Shown here: positions 25,779 through 34,078 of the stretch, one piece after another | Layout of the letters: every line of letters begins with the position of its first letter | Numbering within the stretch: the stretch's first letter is position 1 | NCBI GenBank assembly: GCA_963545085.1 | Contig: CAUUHV010000001.1 | Span: 62,001 to 126,000 of the forward strand | Direction of reading: 5' to 3' | Length of the DNA: 64,000 nt | Source of the DNA: Catonella sp963545085 | GTDB taxonomy: Bacteria; Bacillota; Clostridia; Lachnospirales; Lachnospiraceae | Notes under the pieces: generated by a model | What the model was told of the DNA's origin: nothing | Seen by the model: the letters and a program-made list of their open reading frames with translations, nothing else | The model's database searches: none | Made by a program: the position numbers and the translations under genes

Positions 25779-26615
25779 ATGTCCGTTATCTTTTTTATTA
25801 TATGTTTTTTTGCTTCAATTATAGGCACAATCTGCGGAATCGGCGGAGGTATTCTGATTAAGCCGCTATTAGACGCGTTTAATGTGATGGATGTGGCTAC
25901 CATAAACTTTCTTTCCGGCTGCACTGTACTCTCAATGACGACTTATTCCGTAATTAAAAGCAAGCTGAGCGGGAAATCTTCTTTAAACCCGAAAACTTCT
26001 TTTCCGTTAGCAATCGGTGCCGCGACCGGGGGACTTTTAGGAAAATGGCTCTTTTCTTACCTTGCCGCCCGCAGCTCGGATTTGAACAAAATCGGAGCGA
26101 TTCAGGCGATTTGCCTTTTGATTATAACTTTAGGCTCGCTGATTTTTACGGTTCGTAAAAGTAGAATCCGCAGTTATAGGATTACAAACTTGATTTACTG
26201 CGTAATAATCGGAGCTGTTTTGGGAATTATGTCCTCATTCCTCGGTATAGGCGGAGGACCTGTGAATTTGGTAATCTTATTTTTCTTTTTTTCCATGTCA
26301 ACAAAAGTTGCCGCCGAAAACTCGCTTTATATTATTTTCTTTTCACAGCTTACAAGTCTGCTTTCTTCGGCGGCATCCGAGGTAATTCCTGCAGGCAATC
26401 CGGTGTCGGATATCCTTTTAATGATTTCAAAGGGGATTCCCGAATTTCCGATTACTCTGCTTTTACTTATGGTAATCGGAGGAATTGCGGGCGGAGTCTG
26501 CGGACGTTTTTTAAATAAAAAACTTTCCGAGCGAACGGTGGATAAACTGTTTATTTCGTTGATGCTTGTTATAGTTGTAATCAATATCTATAATATTTAC
26601 AGATTTACATACTGA
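25779..26615 (+). CDS. TauE/SafE family sulfite/sulfonate exporter
   Basis: Integral membrane permease of 278 residues with about eight membrane segments and the internal repeat of the TauE/SafE family: IGTICGIGGGILIKPLLDA near the N terminus and SSFLGIGGGPVNLVILFFF in the second half. Family members move sulfite, sulfonates or related anions out of the cell. It is divergent from the sulfatase gene and upstream of the sulfatase maturase, which suggests it exports the sulfur anion released by intracellular desulfation. GAGGTG lies 8 bases before the ATG. The family call is secure. The exported ion is inferred. Confidence 0.9.
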   Translation: MSVIFFIICFFASIIGTICGIGGGILIKPLLDAFNVMDVATINFLSGCTVLSMTTYSVIKSKLSGKSSLNPKTSFPLAIGAATGGLLGKWLFSYLAARSSDLNKIGAIQAICLLIITLGSLIFTVRKSRIRSYRITNLIYCVIIGAVLGIMSSFLGIGGGPVNLVILFFFFSMSTKVAAENSLYIIFFSQLTSLLSSAASEVIPAGNPVSDILLMISKGIPEFPITLLLLMVIGGIAGGVCGRFLNKKLSERTVDKLFISLMLVIVVINIYNIYRFTY

Positions 26616-26631
26616 ATCCGAATTATCACAC

Positions 26632-26722
26632 GGTTTTCGCAACTTTTTATAAACATGGTTTAACCGCATTGTTTATAAGTCATGTTGTATAAACAATAGT
26701 AACAGAACCGAAATGCGAAAAC
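26632..26722. promoter_or_regulatory. Inverted motif pair upstream of the sulfatase maturase
   Basis: GTTTTCGCA (26633-26641) and its inverse TGCGAAAAC (26714-26722) flank an AT-rich stretch upstream of the maturase gene. The second copy lies within GAACCGAAATGCGAAAAC (26705-26722), repeated exactly at 28640-28657 near the 5' end of the PocR/AraC regulator gene. Possible operator sites for that regulator; this is inference. Confidence 0.35.
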
Positions 26723-26762
26723 TCAACGAACTGTCAAATGTTTTTAAGAAAGGCGATTTAAT

Positions 26763-27872
26763 ATGCCATCTGTAAGTGTTTTAATCAAACCGGCGTCAAG
26801 CCTTTGCAATATGTCCTGTGACTATTGCTTCTATTGCGATGAAGCCGATAAGCGCTCGCAGCGCTCATACGGGTTTATGAGCGAACAGACCCTTAAAAAT
26901 ACGATACGAAAAACTTTGTTGCGCGCAGAGGGTATGGCAAGCTACGCTTTTCAGGGCGGTGAGCCGACCTTGTGCGGACTTGATTTTTTTAAAAAAGCCG
27001 TAGCTTATCAAAAGCAGTATAATAAAAATCATATACAGGTAACTAACGCTCTTCAGACAAACGGTTTTTCGCTGACTGAGGAATGGTGCGTTTTTTTAAA
27101 GGAAAATAATTTTTTGGTCGGATTGTCGGTTGACGGTACGGAAGAAATTCATAATTCTTTGCGTCACACGAAAACAGGAACTGACACCTTTCAACGAGTA
27201 TTAAATTCCGCAAAGCTTATGGATAAATATCAGGTTGACTACAATATTTTAACGGTTGTCACCTCCAAGGTAGCTGAAAATATTTCCGAAATATACCGCT
27301 TTTATAAAACTCAGGGCTGGCGTTATCAGCAATATATAGCCTGTCTTGATCCGCTTGATGAAGAACATGGAAAAAAACCGTACTCATTAACTCCGAAGCT
27401 TTACGGACAATTTTTAACGGACTTATTTGACCTTTGGCACAAGGATTATAAGAAAGGAAAAGAGCCGTACATTCGCGGGTTTGTAAATTATATAAACCTT
27501 GCCGCCGGATTTATGGCGGAATCCTGTGAACAGCGGGGAGTGTGCGGAATACAAAATGTTGTGGAAGCCGACGGAAGCGTTTATCCATGCGATTTTTATG
27601 TGCTTGATGAGTACCGTTTGGGAAATTTTAATGAAGATAAGATGGACGCGATAAATGAGAAACGGCGTGAAATCGGCTTTATAGAGCGCTCTTTTAAATT
27701 AGACGTAAAATGTAAGGATTGCGTATATTACAGATTATGTCGCGGCGGTTGTCAGAGATGTCGCAACTTAAATTCCGATACGGCTCTGTATACGAATTAT
27801 TTTTGCGAGGCATATAAAATGTTTTTTGACGCATGTTATGACAAAATCCGTGAAATAGCGGGAATTCGGTGA
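26763..27872 (+). CDS. Anaerobic sulfatase-maturating enzyme (radical SAM)
   Basis: Oxidises the active-site Cys or Ser of sulfatases to formylglycine without oxygen. The radical-SAM cluster motif is C15-x3-C19-x2-C22 (SSLCNMSCDYCFYC); the SAM-binding FQGGEPTLCG follows. The C-terminal SPASM domain carries many cysteines (CEQRGVCG, VYPCDFYVLDEYRLGNF, CKDCVYYRLCRGGCQRC), which bind two further Fe-S clusters. 369 residues, the usual size. AAAGG precedes the ATG. The nearest targets are the Cys-type sulfatases at 24130 and 38792. The YPCDFYVLDEYRLGN block separates anSME from other SPASM proteins. Confidence 0.93.
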   Translation: MPSVSVLIKPASSLCNMSCDYCFYCDEADKRSQRSYGFMSEQTLKNTIRKTLLRAEGMASYAFQGGEPTLCGLDFFKKAVAYQKQYNKNHIQVTNALQTNGFSLTEEWCVFLKENNFLVGLSVDGTEEIHNSLRHTKTGTDTFQRVLNSAKLMDKYQVDYNILTVVTSKVAENISEIYRFYKTQGWRYQQYIACLDPLDEEHGKKPYSLTPKLYGQFLTDLFDLWHKDYKKGKEPYIRGFVNYINLAAGFMAESCEQRGVCGIQNVVEADGSVYPCDFYVLDEYRLGNFNEDKMDAINEKRREIGFIERSFKLDVKCKDCVYYRLCRGGCQRCRNLNSDTALYTNYFCEAYKMFFDACYDKIREIAGIR

Positions 27873-27887
27873 TATGCTCCACAGGGA

Positions 27888-28712
27888 TTAAGAGCATTTG
27901 TTCGCGCGGAAGTCTCTCGGGGTGAAACGCATTTCTTTTTGAAATACCTTTGTAAAATAATTTTGATCGGTAAAACCGCAGGATAAGGCAATATTTTTTA
28001 TGGAGAGTTTCGGATTGCTCGATAATTCTACAGCCTTATTTACCCTTATTTTATTAAGGCAGTTCATTATAGTGGTCTTGTATGTCGCTTTAAAACAGGT
28101 TGTAAGTGTGGTCTTTGAGCAGTAGAATACGGTGCTTAATAAATCAAGCGTTATATTTTCATGATAATGCTGATGGAGATATTGCTTTACCTTAGATGCC
28201 AAATCTTTTTCGTTAGCCTTAAAACGATTATTTATAGTTATGTAGTCGGCGCATATTTTCATAATTGTAATACAGGACGCAATTTTATCCTCGGTACTGA
28301 TAGGAATTTTATCTATACAACTTTTTAATTTTCCGTTTTCATTACAGTAAGCGGCAGCGGCGCGTGATACATATTCTTTGCTGCTTATATCGTTGTCAAG
28401 AGTCTGCCCCATCATCAAATATCCCGACAGCATTCCATAATGAAATAAAGGTGAGACCGCTTCATTCAAGCCGAAAGGACAACGATAGATGTAAGCGGTT
28501 TTGGTTTCCTTTACTTTACCGAATGCGGCTTTGTCACAATTTAAGCAGGCGGTTTTGCCGCTTTCACATTGCTGAATATGCTTGCAAAAAGAAGTTAGCT
28601 CTTTCGGGTAAGCTAAAATCTCGTTAAATTCGTTGTCATGAACCGAAATGCGAAAACCGGATATATTGTGCAGCTCTTTTAAAATGGTAATGAGCTCAAT
28701 CTGCTCCGCCAT
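27888..28712 (-). CDS. AraC-family regulator with PocR sensory domain
   Basis: Transcription regulator of 274 residues. The N-terminal PocR ligand-binding domain (about 1-165) has the characteristic cysteine cluster FCKHIQQCESGKTACLNCDKAAF, then CPFGLNEAVSPLFHYGMLSGYLMMGQ. The C-terminal AraC domain has two helix-turn-helix units (ITLDLLSTVFYCSKTTLTTCF and SIKNIALSCGFTDQNYFTKVFQKEM). AAGGAGA precedes the ATG. It is convergent with the maturase gene, 15 bases between stops, and is the only regulator in the sulfatase group, so probably controls it. PocR domains are thought to bind small hydrocarbon-type ligands. The ligand here is unknown. Confidence 0.9.
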   Translation of the reverse strand: MAEQIELITILKELHNISGFRISVHDNEFNEILAYPKELTSFCKHIQQCESGKTACLNCDKAAFGKVKETKTAYIYRCPFGLNEAVSPLFHYGMLSGYLMMGQTLDNDISSKEYVSRAAAAYCNENGKLKSCIDKIPISTEDKIASCITIMKICADYITINNRFKANEKDLASKVKQYLHQHYHENITLDLLSTVFYCSKTTLTTCFKATYKTTIMNCLNKIRVNKAVELSSNPKLSIKNIALSCGFTDQNYFTKVFQKEMRFTPRDFRANKCS

Positions 28713-28934
28713 AATCTCTCCTTAAATAGCAATATAATATAATTTGATATATTTTACTAATATTTAATCTATATTATAGAGAACATGTATTCCGATTTCA
28801 ATATAATAATATCTTAAGTTTCAGAATTTATTTATTTAAACATGGTTTAGCCATGCTGCTTATGAGCAAAAATAATTTAGCAGAGAGCGGAGATTCTCGT
28901 GTGAACTGTAAAAACTTGAAAGGAAGGGATACTT

Positions 28935-29858
28935 ATGGAACCGTTATTGGTGATTATGGCGGCAGGTATGGGAAGCAGATACGGCGGGTTAAAACAGATA
29001 GACCCCGTTGATAAAGAAGGGCATCTCATAATAGATTTTTCGATTTATGACGCAATACAAGCGGGATTTAAGAAAGTTATATTTATTATTAAAAAAGAAA
29101 TTGAGGAAGATTTTAAAGAAATTATCGGAAACCGCATAGAGAAATATGTCGAAGTATCTTATGTTTATCAGGATATGGAAAATCTTCCGGCGGGATTTCA
29201 TGTGCCTGAGGGCAGAGTAAAGCCTTGGGGGACAGGGCATGCCGTGTTAAGCTGCATAAATGAAATTCACGGTCCGTTTGCCGTGATTAACGCTGACGAC
29301 TATTACGGAAGGGAAGCGTTTCAAATGATTTATAAGGAGCTGATATCTGTAAAGGACGATGAAAAATATCGTTACGCCATGGTGGGGTATAAATTGGAAA
29401 ATACTCTTACGGAGAACGGACATGTGGCAAGAGGAGTTTGCAGCGTATCGCAGGACGGAATGTTAAAAGAAATACATGAAAGAACAAGGATTGAAAAAAG
29501 AGGAGACGGAGCGGCATTTACGGAAGATGACGGCGCCACTTGGGTAACATTGCCTGAAAATACAATAGTGTCAATGAATATGTGGGGCTTTCATAAGAGT
29601 ATATTGACGGAGTTGAGGGACCGATTTTCGGTATTTCTTAAAGAGGCGGTCTATAAAAATCCGTTAAAAGCGGAATATTTCCTGCCGTCCGTTGTAGGTG
29701 ATTTATTAAAAGAAGAAAAAGTCGAGGTTCGGGTATTAAAGTCAAAGGATAAATGGTACGGCGTTACATATAAGGAAGATAAAGAAGTTGTTGTAAAAGC
29801 GATGGAGGCTCTTAAACGGAAAGGGCTTTATCCGGAACATTTATGGAGGGTGTTATGA
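28935..29858 (+). CDS. Sugar-phosphate nucleotidyltransferase
   Basis: Nucleotidyltransferase of 307 residues transferring a nucleotide to a sugar 1-phosphate. The N-terminal MAAGMGSRYGGLKQID is a glycine-rich NTP-binding loop of GlmU/GalU type; KPWGTGHAVLSC and NADDYYG (metal Asp) follow. Its gene overlaps by four bases a sugar-kinase gene, an arrangement like the N-acetylhexosamine 1-kinase and UDP-sugar pyrophosphorylase pair of bifidobacterial hexosamine salvage. The base and sugar specificity cannot be read from the sequence; UTP and GlcNAc/GalNAc 1-phosphate are likely. GAAAGGAAGG precedes the ATG. Confidence 0.85.
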   Translation: MEPLLVIMAAGMGSRYGGLKQIDPVDKEGHLIIDFSIYDAIQAGFKKVIFIIKKEIEEDFKEIIGNRIEKYVEVSYVYQDMENLPAGFHVPEGRVKPWGTGHAVLSCINEIHGPFAVINADDYYGREAFQMIYKELISVKDDEKYRYAMVGYKLENTLTENGHVARGVCSVSQDGMLKEIHERTRIEKRGDGAAFTEDDGATWVTLPENTIVSMNMWGFHKSILTELRDRFSVFLKEAVYKNPLKAEYFLPSVVGDLLKEEKVEVRVLKSKDKWYGVTYKEDKEVVVKAMEALKRKGLYPEHLWRVL

Positions 29859-30967
29859 CAAGAGAAGAATTATGCTCCAGAATAGAAGAAGCTTTGTCGG
29901 CGATGGCGTTTGAAGGAGATTATGTAAGTCATGAAAAATACGGCAGCGGGCACATCAATGATACTTTTTTAGCGGTATATAAAAAAGACGGTAAACAGAT
30001 ACGCTATATTTTACAAAGAATGAATCATCTTATTTTTAAAAAACCTGAAGAATTGATGGAAAATATTGTAGGGGTAACCTCTTTTTTAAAAGAAGTGATT
30101 TTAAGTAATCACGGTGATGTTAACAGAGAAACTCTTAATGTGATTAAAACAAAGGACGGCAAAAATTTTTTTGTAGACAGTATAGGTTCTTATTGGAGAG
30201 CTTATCTTTTTGTAGAGGATACATTCAGTCTTGATAAGGTGGAGAAACCGGAGCATTTTTATCAAAGCGCGGTTTCTTTCGGACGTTTTCAGTCGTTGTT
30301 GTCAGGCTATAACGCGGATTTATTGCATGAGACGATACCGAACTTTCATAATACGCCGAACCGTTTTGAGATATTTAAGGAAGCGATTAAGAAAGATGTT
30401 AAAGGCAGAGTGAAAGAAGCAGAAAAAGAAATTCGTTTCTGCACGGAGCGCGAGCAGGATATGAAAACCTGCGTGCAGTTACTGAAAAAAGGCGAGCTGC
30501 CGTTAAGAGTGACTCATAATGATACAAAATTAAATAATATTTTAATTGACAAAAAGACGGGCGCCGGAATATGCGTGATTGATTTGGATACGGTAATGCC
30601 TGGACTTTCAATCAATGATTTCGGAGATTCCATTCGTTTCGGCGCCAATACGGCGGAAGAAGATGAAAGGGATTTATCAAAGGTTTCCATTGATTTAAGC
30701 TTATTTGAACTGTATACAAAAGGCTTTTTGGAGGGCTGTAATGGAAAATTAACAAAAAAAGAAATAGAGTTGTTGCCGATGGGAGCAAAAATTATGACTT
30801 TGGAATGCGGCATGAGATTTTTGACGGATTATCTTGAAGGAGATACTTACTTTAATATACATAGAGAAAAGCATAATTTGGACCGTTGCAGATGTCAATT
30901 CGCGTTGGTACTCGACATGGAGAATAAGTGGGAAGAAATGAACCGTATTGTGGCGCGGTATATGTAG
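29855..30967 (+). CDS. Phosphotransferase, probable N-acetylhexosamine 1-kinase
   Basis: Aminoglycoside-phosphotransferase-fold kinase of 370 residues. The catalytic loop THNDTKLNNILID (catalytic Asp and Asn) and the metal-binding VIDLDTVMPG match NahK-type kinases rather than drug-resistance enzymes; N-terminal SGHINDTFLA forms the nucleotide loop. ATGA overlap with the nucleotidyltransferase stop and a GGAGGG site 5 bases upstream give the ATG at 29855 rather than 29843. Together the two enzymes could turn free GlcNAc or GalNAc into UDP-sugars. A glycosaminoglycan or mucin source fits the neighbours. Substrate is inferred. Confidence 0.83.
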   Translation: MTREELCSRIEEALSAMAFEGDYVSHEKYGSGHINDTFLAVYKKDGKQIRYILQRMNHLIFKKPEELMENIVGVTSFLKEVILSNHGDVNRETLNVIKTKDGKNFFVDSIGSYWRAYLFVEDTFSLDKVEKPEHFYQSAVSFGRFQSLLSGYNADLLHETIPNFHNTPNRFEIFKEAIKKDVKGRVKEAEKEIRFCTEREQDMKTCVQLLKKGELPLRVTHNDTKLNNILIDKKTGAGICVIDLDTVMPGLSINDFGDSIRFGANTAEEDERDLSKVSIDLSLFELYTKGFLEGCNGKLTKKEIELLPMGAKIMTLECGMRFLTDYLEGDTYFNIHREKHNLDRCRCQFALVLDMENKWEEMNRIVARYM

Positions 30968-31033
30968 TTTTGTTTCTGATGGCGGACTATGTGTCGGGCT
31001 TGCTCCGTAATATGGTAAATATCCGGAAAGTAA

Positions 31034-31059
31034 ATACCCCGCTGCTTGTAGCGGGGTAT
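31034..31059 (+). terminator. Terminator-like hairpin after the kinase gene
   Basis: ATACCCCGC (31034-31042) pairs perfectly with GCGGGGTAT (31051-31059) around an 8-base loop; only a weak T-containing tail follows. The same stem sequence recurs at 33982-34007 and 45972-45998. The rest of the 465-base gap up to the lacI-type gene is AT-rich and holds the promoter and operator listed next. Confidence 0.7.
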
Positions 31060-31305
31060 AAGTCTTTGCGTATTTCACCGCATCCGGAATATCCGCTCTT
31101 TTATAACATCATGATATATATCACTCTCTAAAAATTCTTTTATAGTTTCCATTGTATAGATTCCTTATAACTTTTAAGCTTTATTTATCTTAATGCCGTC
31201 ATATATTATAGCATTTTTACGGTATTTTTTCATTGCCGGATTTCCCGCTATTTAAAAAATTTATACTTTTAACACTTGTATCATCATAAAAAATAACTAA
31301 AAATA

Positions 31306-31334
31306 TTGACATTGACTTAGAAATAATGTAATAT
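31306..31334 (+). promoter_or_regulatory. Promoter of the LacI-type regulator
   Basis: A perfect TTGACA (31306-31311) and TAATAT (31329-31334) with 17-base spacing; transcription would begin near 31341, seven bases before a palindromic operator. Confidence 0.8.
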
Positions 31335-31347
31335 ATCCACATAAGCA

Positions 31348-31365
31348 AACGGTTACGTAAACGTT
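31348..31365 (+). promoter_or_regulatory. LacI-family operator
   Basis: AACGGTTACGTAAACGTT is an 18-bp palindrome with one mismatched pair, of the type bound by LacI-family repressors. It lies just downstream of the -10 box, where bound protein would block transcription, so autoregulation is likely. Confidence 0.72.
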
Positions 31366-31432
31366 AATCATAAATTTGTTGCCGTAGCGAGGTATTTCAC
31401 TTGAACATTGGTTTCAAAGTCTATGGTCGGAA

Positions 31433-32521
31433 ATGGATGGTTTTATGAAGAGAGCTTCAGATACGGTCACTATAAAGGATATATCGAGAAAGTTAGGGGT
31501 ATCCTCGGTTTCCGTTCACAGAGCGCTTAAGGGCAAAGAAGGGCTAAGCGATGAGCTTCGCGCTAAGATAATAGAAACCTCAAAAGAAATGGGGTATGTG
31601 GAAAATTATGCCGCGGCCTCAATTAAGAGAAAAACCCGGAGAGTTGCGGTTGTTTGCCCTAAGGATAAATGGGATAAGAAGATTTACTTTGATTATTTAT
31701 GGCTTGGAATCAGTAAAAGCGCGGAGGATTTAAAAGGGTTAAACATAGAAATAATTCCTTTTGTATGTGATAATGAGGAAGAACAGCTCGCCGAACTTAA
31801 AGAAATCGCTGAAAAAGGCTCCGACGAGTATGGAGGAGTTATAACGATTTCCTTCACAAGAGCGCCTGAGGTTCTTATGCAGCTGCAGCGGCTGTTGGCA
31901 CAGAATATACGGGTCTTGGTTATAGATGACCATATAAAAATTCCTGAAGGTCTTATATGTATTCCGCCGAGGGAAGTACAGGTGGGAAAGGTGGCTGCGG
32001 AACTGGCGTCGCTTATAACCCCCGATAAGGGAAGGGTGCTCGTTTCCTGCGGTCGAACCGATTCCAAGATTCATGAGGGACGTTTAAACAGTTTTCGCGA
32101 CTATATGAACAAGCATAAGCCGGGACTGACATTGGAATTTGTGAAGGGCTACACCAGAAGCATGAACCGTAAAGGGGAGTTGTACCTGCGTATATGTGAG
32201 GCGCTTGACGAATATGAGGACGTGTGCCTTATGTATGCTCTCACATCTCATGACAATACGGCATTTGTGGAAGCGCTTGAAAGAAAAAATGGAGATTTAA
32301 AAGTGGCGGTAATCGGTACCGACTTAAATGAGGAAACATTGGAGTTTTTGAAGCTTAAGAAAATGGCGGCTGTGATAGATCAGAATCCTTATCAAAAAGG
32401 ATACATGGCTTTTAAAACTATGGTTGACTGCCTGATTAAAAATATGACCGTGCCGGATGTGATGCCGTGTAAGATTGATATTGCTCTTGAAAATAATGCG
32501 GAAATTTATAATGCACAGTAG
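31433..32521 (+). CDS. LacI-family transcriptional regulator
   Basis: Sugar-responsive repressor of 362 residues. The N-terminal helix-turn-helix is TVTIKDISRKLGVSSVSVHRALKGKEGLSDELRAKI with the hinge region after it, followed by a periplasmic-binding-protein-like domain that should bind a sugar ligand. The HTH departs slightly from the usual VSxxTVSRVL (here VSSVSVHRAL). It precedes and is co-oriented with the glycosaminoglycan locus, and the palindrome at 31348-31365 is its probable site. A second in-frame ATG at 31445 is possible. The ligand is probably an unsaturated oligosaccharide or a uronate breakdown product. This is inferred. Confidence 0.88.
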   Translation: MDGFMKRASDTVTIKDISRKLGVSSVSVHRALKGKEGLSDELRAKIIETSKEMGYVENYAAASIKRKTRRVAVVCPKDKWDKKIYFDYLWLGISKSAEDLKGLNIEIIPFVCDNEEEQLAELKEIAEKGSDEYGGVITISFTRAPEVLMQLQRLLAQNIRVLVIDDHIKIPEGLICIPPREVQVGKVAAELASLITPDKGRVLVSCGRTDSKIHEGRLNSFRDYMNKHKPGLTLEFVKGYTRSMNRKGELYLRICEALDEYEDVCLMYALTSHDNTAFVEALERKNGDLKVAVIGTDLNEETLEFLKLKKMAAVIDQNPYQKGYMAFKTMVDCLIKNMTVPDVMPCKIDIALENNAEIYNAQ

Positions 32522-32545
32522 TTTATATTTCGGATTATGAAAGGA

Positions 32546-32578
32546 TTTGTACATATCATTTGGCAAAATATGTGCAAA
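32546..32578 (+). promoter_or_regulatory. Hairpin between regulator and transporter genes
   Basis: TTTGTACATAT (32546-32556) can pair along its whole length with ATATGTGCAAA (32568-32578), one U-G pair included, around an 11-base loop. No T run follows. It could be an operator or an mRNA structure separating the regulator message from the binding-protein message. Confidence 0.5.
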
Positions 32579-32625
32579 GACTCATATATATTTAAACAAT
32601 CAACATAAAAGGAGGAACATTTGTA

Positions 32626-33966
32626 ATGAAGAAGAAGTTTTTACAAAAAATCGGGGTTTTAGCCGTATCCGGCGCTATGGCGGTGTCGATGCTCGCAGGC
32701 TGCGGAAAGACCGAAAGTACGGAAAAATCCGCATCCATGAAGGCGTCAAAGACGGATGTCAAATCCGCAAGTGAAGTAAAGAGCGACAAGACGGCATCCG
32801 GAGCTCCGGACTACAGCGGAGTGAAGCTTGTATATTGGTCCAGTTGGGAAGCTACGGAGCCTCAGGGAATTGTTATAGCAGAGGCTGTTGAGGCTTACGA
32901 AAAGGAAACAGGAGTTGAAATCGAGGTTGAATTTAAAGGACGTAAAGGTGTTAAGGAAGGGCTTATTCCCGCTCTTGACGCTAATCAGCAGATAGATTTC
33001 TTTGAAGGTGCCGGAAATAAGAGCAATTACGGAGACCGTATTATAAGCCTTGAGGATTTGGTTAAGGAGCATAATTATGAGCCTCGTTCAAACCCTACAA
33101 TGATGGCGCTTTTCAGAAGTTACAACGACGGCGTGCTTAAAGAGATACCTTATCAGTTTAAGTCAAATGCCTACCTTTATAATAAAAAGCTTTTTAAGCA
33201 GGCGGGCATTGATAAAGCTCCTACTAATTGGGATGAGTTTTTAACGGCTTGCCAGAAGCTTAAGGATGCGGGTATAACACCTCTTACTACCGATGATGCG
33301 TATGTGCCTCAGGCTTTCGGTATGCACCTTGGAAGACTTGCGGGAAGCAAAGGCTTGAAAGAAATCGTTAATGAAAACGGTTGGGACAGACCTGAGGTTT
33401 TACAGACGGCTAAGGATCTTGAAGAGCTCGCGACTAAGGGATATTTTTCGGATCTTGTCGCTTCAAATGTATTCCCTACCGGTCAGAACACGGAATTTGC
33501 AACAGGTAAGGTTGCTATGTACTGTGTAGGAACATATATGGTTAATGAGGTTAAGAATATTACAGGTCCTGATTTTGAGTGGGGATTCTTCGCTTATCCT
33601 GAGGTAAAGAACGGAATTAACGGAACGGAAGCTATGGTTATCGGAGGACAGAGTTTCGCTATTACTTCTATGTGTAAGAATAAAGAAGCGGCATTCGGTT
33701 TTATTGAGAAGATGACAAGAGGAGAATATGACGAGAAGTTGGCAAGAGAGAGCATAAGCCTTCCGGCGGATATCGAAAATCATTCATGGCCTGAGCAGCT
33801 TGCGGATGTAAAGCCTTATTTTGAAAACTGCACGGAGATTATGGGCGGAGCGGAAAGCAATCCTGATATCACACCTGCGTTAAAGGAGAATTTAATTCAG
33901 CTTTACTCAGGAAAAATTACGGGCGAAGATTTTGTTGAGAACATGAAAAAGGCAGCAGGAAAGTAA
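32626..33966 (+). CDS. ABC transporter family 1 sugar-binding lipoprotein
   Basis: Extracytoplasmic binding lipoprotein of a CUT1-type oligosaccharide importer. The signal peptide ends L-A-G-C with Cys26 lipidated, then a Ser/Lys linker and a family 1 binding fold (YWSSWEATEPQGI, KLFKQAGIDKAPTNWDEFLTACQKLKDAGITPL). 446 residues. AAAGGAGG precedes the ATG. A hairpin lies between it and the permease genes, a usual way to keep binding protein in excess. No ATPase gene is present in the locus, so a shared MsmK-type ATPase elsewhere is expected. The cargo is inferred to be sulfated, uronate-containing oligosaccharide. Confidence 0.9.
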   Translation: MKKKFLQKIGVLAVSGAMAVSMLAGCGKTESTEKSASMKASKTDVKSASEVKSDKTASGAPDYSGVKLVYWSSWEATEPQGIVIAEAVEAYEKETGVEIEVEFKGRKGVKEGLIPALDANQQIDFFEGAGNKSNYGDRIISLEDLVKEHNYEPRSNPTMMALFRSYNDGVLKEIPYQFKSNAYLYNKKLFKQAGIDKAPTNWDEFLTACQKLKDAGITPLTTDDAYVPQAFGMHLGRLAGSKGLKEIVNENGWDRPEVLQTAKDLEELATKGYFSDLVASNVFPTGQNTEFATGKVAMYCVGTYMVNEVKNITGPDFEWGFFAYPEVKNGINGTEAMVIGGQSFAITSMCKNKEAAFGFIEKMTRGEYDEKLARESISLPADIENHSWPEQLADVKPYFENCTEIMGGAESNPDITPALKENLIQLYSGKITGEDFVENMKKAAGK

Positions 33967-33981
33967 AGTCCGAACAATTCG

Positions 33982-34007
33982 ATACCCCGCCGTTTGCTGC
34001 GGGGTAT
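33982..34007 (+). terminator. Attenuating hairpin after the binding-protein gene
   Basis: ATACCCCGC (33982-33990) pairs with GCGGGGTAT (33999-34007), the same stem as at 31034-31059; only TTTC follows, so read-through into the permease genes is likely. Confidence 0.65.
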
Positions 34008-34078
34008 TTCACTTGACATGTCCGTTTTACGAATTACTTATATTAAGGCGGCAGTCTGTTTCAGAAGGGAAAATATTT

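Noticed and set aside
29855..30967. Aminoglycoside resistance kinase
   Set aside because: The fold is shared, but the THNDTKLNN and DLDTVMPG motifs and the overlapping nucleotidyltransferase gene point to a sugar 1-kinase.
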